The position numbers were made by a program, and so were the translations under genes. Under the pieces are notes generated by a model, which saw only the letters and a program-made list of their open reading frames with translations, was not told the DNA's origin and did not search any database. A DNA stretch of 5,516 nucleotides from positions 1-5,516 of the forward strand of contig JAEUAC010000412.1 in NCBI GenBank assembly GCA_019695455.1. Direction: 5' to 3'. This document shows, one piece after another, positions 5,170 through 5,516 of the stretch. Source of the DNA: Methylorubrum extorquens. GTDB taxonomy: Bacteria > Pseudomonadota > Alphaproteobacteria > Rhizobiales > Beijerinckiaceae. Within the stretch, counting starts at the first letter, position 1; each line of letters opens with the position of its first letter.

Positions 5170-5516
5170 TCAGCTGCGTTGCACGAGACCCCAGCGCTCG
5201 CCCGTCGCCCGCTCGATCGGGGCGAGGATCCAGGAATCCACCACGTACCAGAGGAGCCCGAGCACGATCATGCCGAGCACGATCTCGGTCGCGGAGCCGG
5301 CCCGGCGGGCGTCGAACATGAGAAAGCCGATGCCGCTCGTGCCGACGATGATCTCGGCCGCGATCAGCGCCCGCCAGCCGTAGCCGAGCCCGTTGCGGAG
5401 CCCCGTGACGATGTTCGGCAGCGCGCCCGGCACGATCACCTCGCGCAATACCGCCCAGCGGGAGGCCCCGAGGCTGAGCGCGGCGCGTGGCAGGTCGCGG
5501 TGCACGGAGCGGACGC
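5170..5516 (-). CDS. ABC importer permease, NitT/TauT family (SsuC/TauC-like), C-terminal part
   Basis: Inner-membrane channel subunit, presumably acting as a homodimer with the ATPase encoded next. The last 114 codons are visible up to TGA at 5170-5172; the rest, about half or more of the usual 250-280 residues, lies beyond the right edge. The GTG at 5503-5505 is an internal codon, not a start. The EAA loop, which contacts the ATPase, is clear: RAALSLGASRWAVLREVIVP followed by GALPNIVTGLR, with the expected Gly-Ala and final Pro. Two hydrophobic membrane segments follow: one around WRALIAAEIIVG through GIGFLMF, the other VLGMIVLGLLWYVVDSWIL. The tail, IERATGERWGLVQRS, is of the family type. 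It is the most upstream visible gene of the operon, so the promoter is outside the window. Confidence 0.93.
   Translation of the reverse strand, partial: VRSVHRDLPRAALSLGASRWAVLREVIVPGALPNIVTGLRNGLGYGWRALIAAEIIVGTSGIGFLMFDARRAGSATEIVLGMIVLGLLWYVVDSWILAPIERATGERWGLVQRS

Noticed and set aside
4536..5321. Plus-strand frame opposite the ATPase and permease
   Set aside because: Shadow of the ATPase, whose motifs are all intact on the minus strand.
2964..5516. Naming the importer tauABC, ssuABC or nitrate-specific
   Set aside because: Only family-level features are visible; binding-site residues alone do not let me assign a ligand without alignment.
1..5516. Defence system, CRISPR array, mobile element or prophage content
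   Set aside because: No spaced repeats, transposase, integrase, nuclease or phage-like gene is visible; all genes have uniform high-GC codon use.

Overview
The window is very GC-rich, and its genes strongly prefer G or C in the third codon position. The gene families point to an alphaproteobacterium, most likely a Rhizobiales relative such as Methylobacterium; that placement is inferred from composition and protein character, not from a database match. The NADP-isocitrate dehydrogenase at the left edge is of the eukaryote-like homodimeric type common in that class. There is no rRNA, tRNA, CRISPR array, insertion sequence, phage gene or recognisable defence system. This is an ordinary chromosomal stretch with a few details worth a second look.

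Layout, left to right. Bases 1-515 (minus) hold the N-terminal 171 codons of icd, cut by the window edge, with a strong hairpin in its leader (543-568). Bases 677-943 (minus) hold an 88-residue orphan protein with a convincing codon pattern. Bases 1123-1971 (minus) hold an exported member of the 2-keto-4-pentenoate hydratase / fumarylacetoacetate hydrolase-type family, with an unusual signal peptide. A long GC-rich inverted repeat abuts its stop codon. Bases 2046-2777 (plus) hold a TrmJ-type tRNA 2'-O-methyltransferase, the only plus-strand gene, divergent from the hydratase-like gene across 74 bp.

From 5516 down to 2964 (minus) runs a compact ABC importer operon of the nitrate/taurine/sulfonate (NitT/TauT) type. 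Its order is permease (C-terminal part only), ATPase (GTG start), a small single-pass membrane protein of unknown function, and periplasmic substrate-binding protein. ATPase and small protein overlap by 4 bp, and the small protein's stop lies 4 bp before the binding-protein start, so these three are almost certainly co-translated.

The importer proteins would work together: the binding protein captures a small solute in the periplasm, a permease dimer moves it across the inner membrane, and the ATPase drives transport. The small membrane protein is placed as an accessory part of this system and is the best candidate here for something undescribed. The substrate cannot be read from the sequence. 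The other genes (TCA-cycle enzyme, orphan, exported hydratase-like protein, tRNA methylase) show no evident functional link to the importer.

Intergenic stretches are all under 200 bp. Several carry GC-rich hairpins next to stop codons, none followed by a T-run, so classical intrinsic terminators cannot be claimed.
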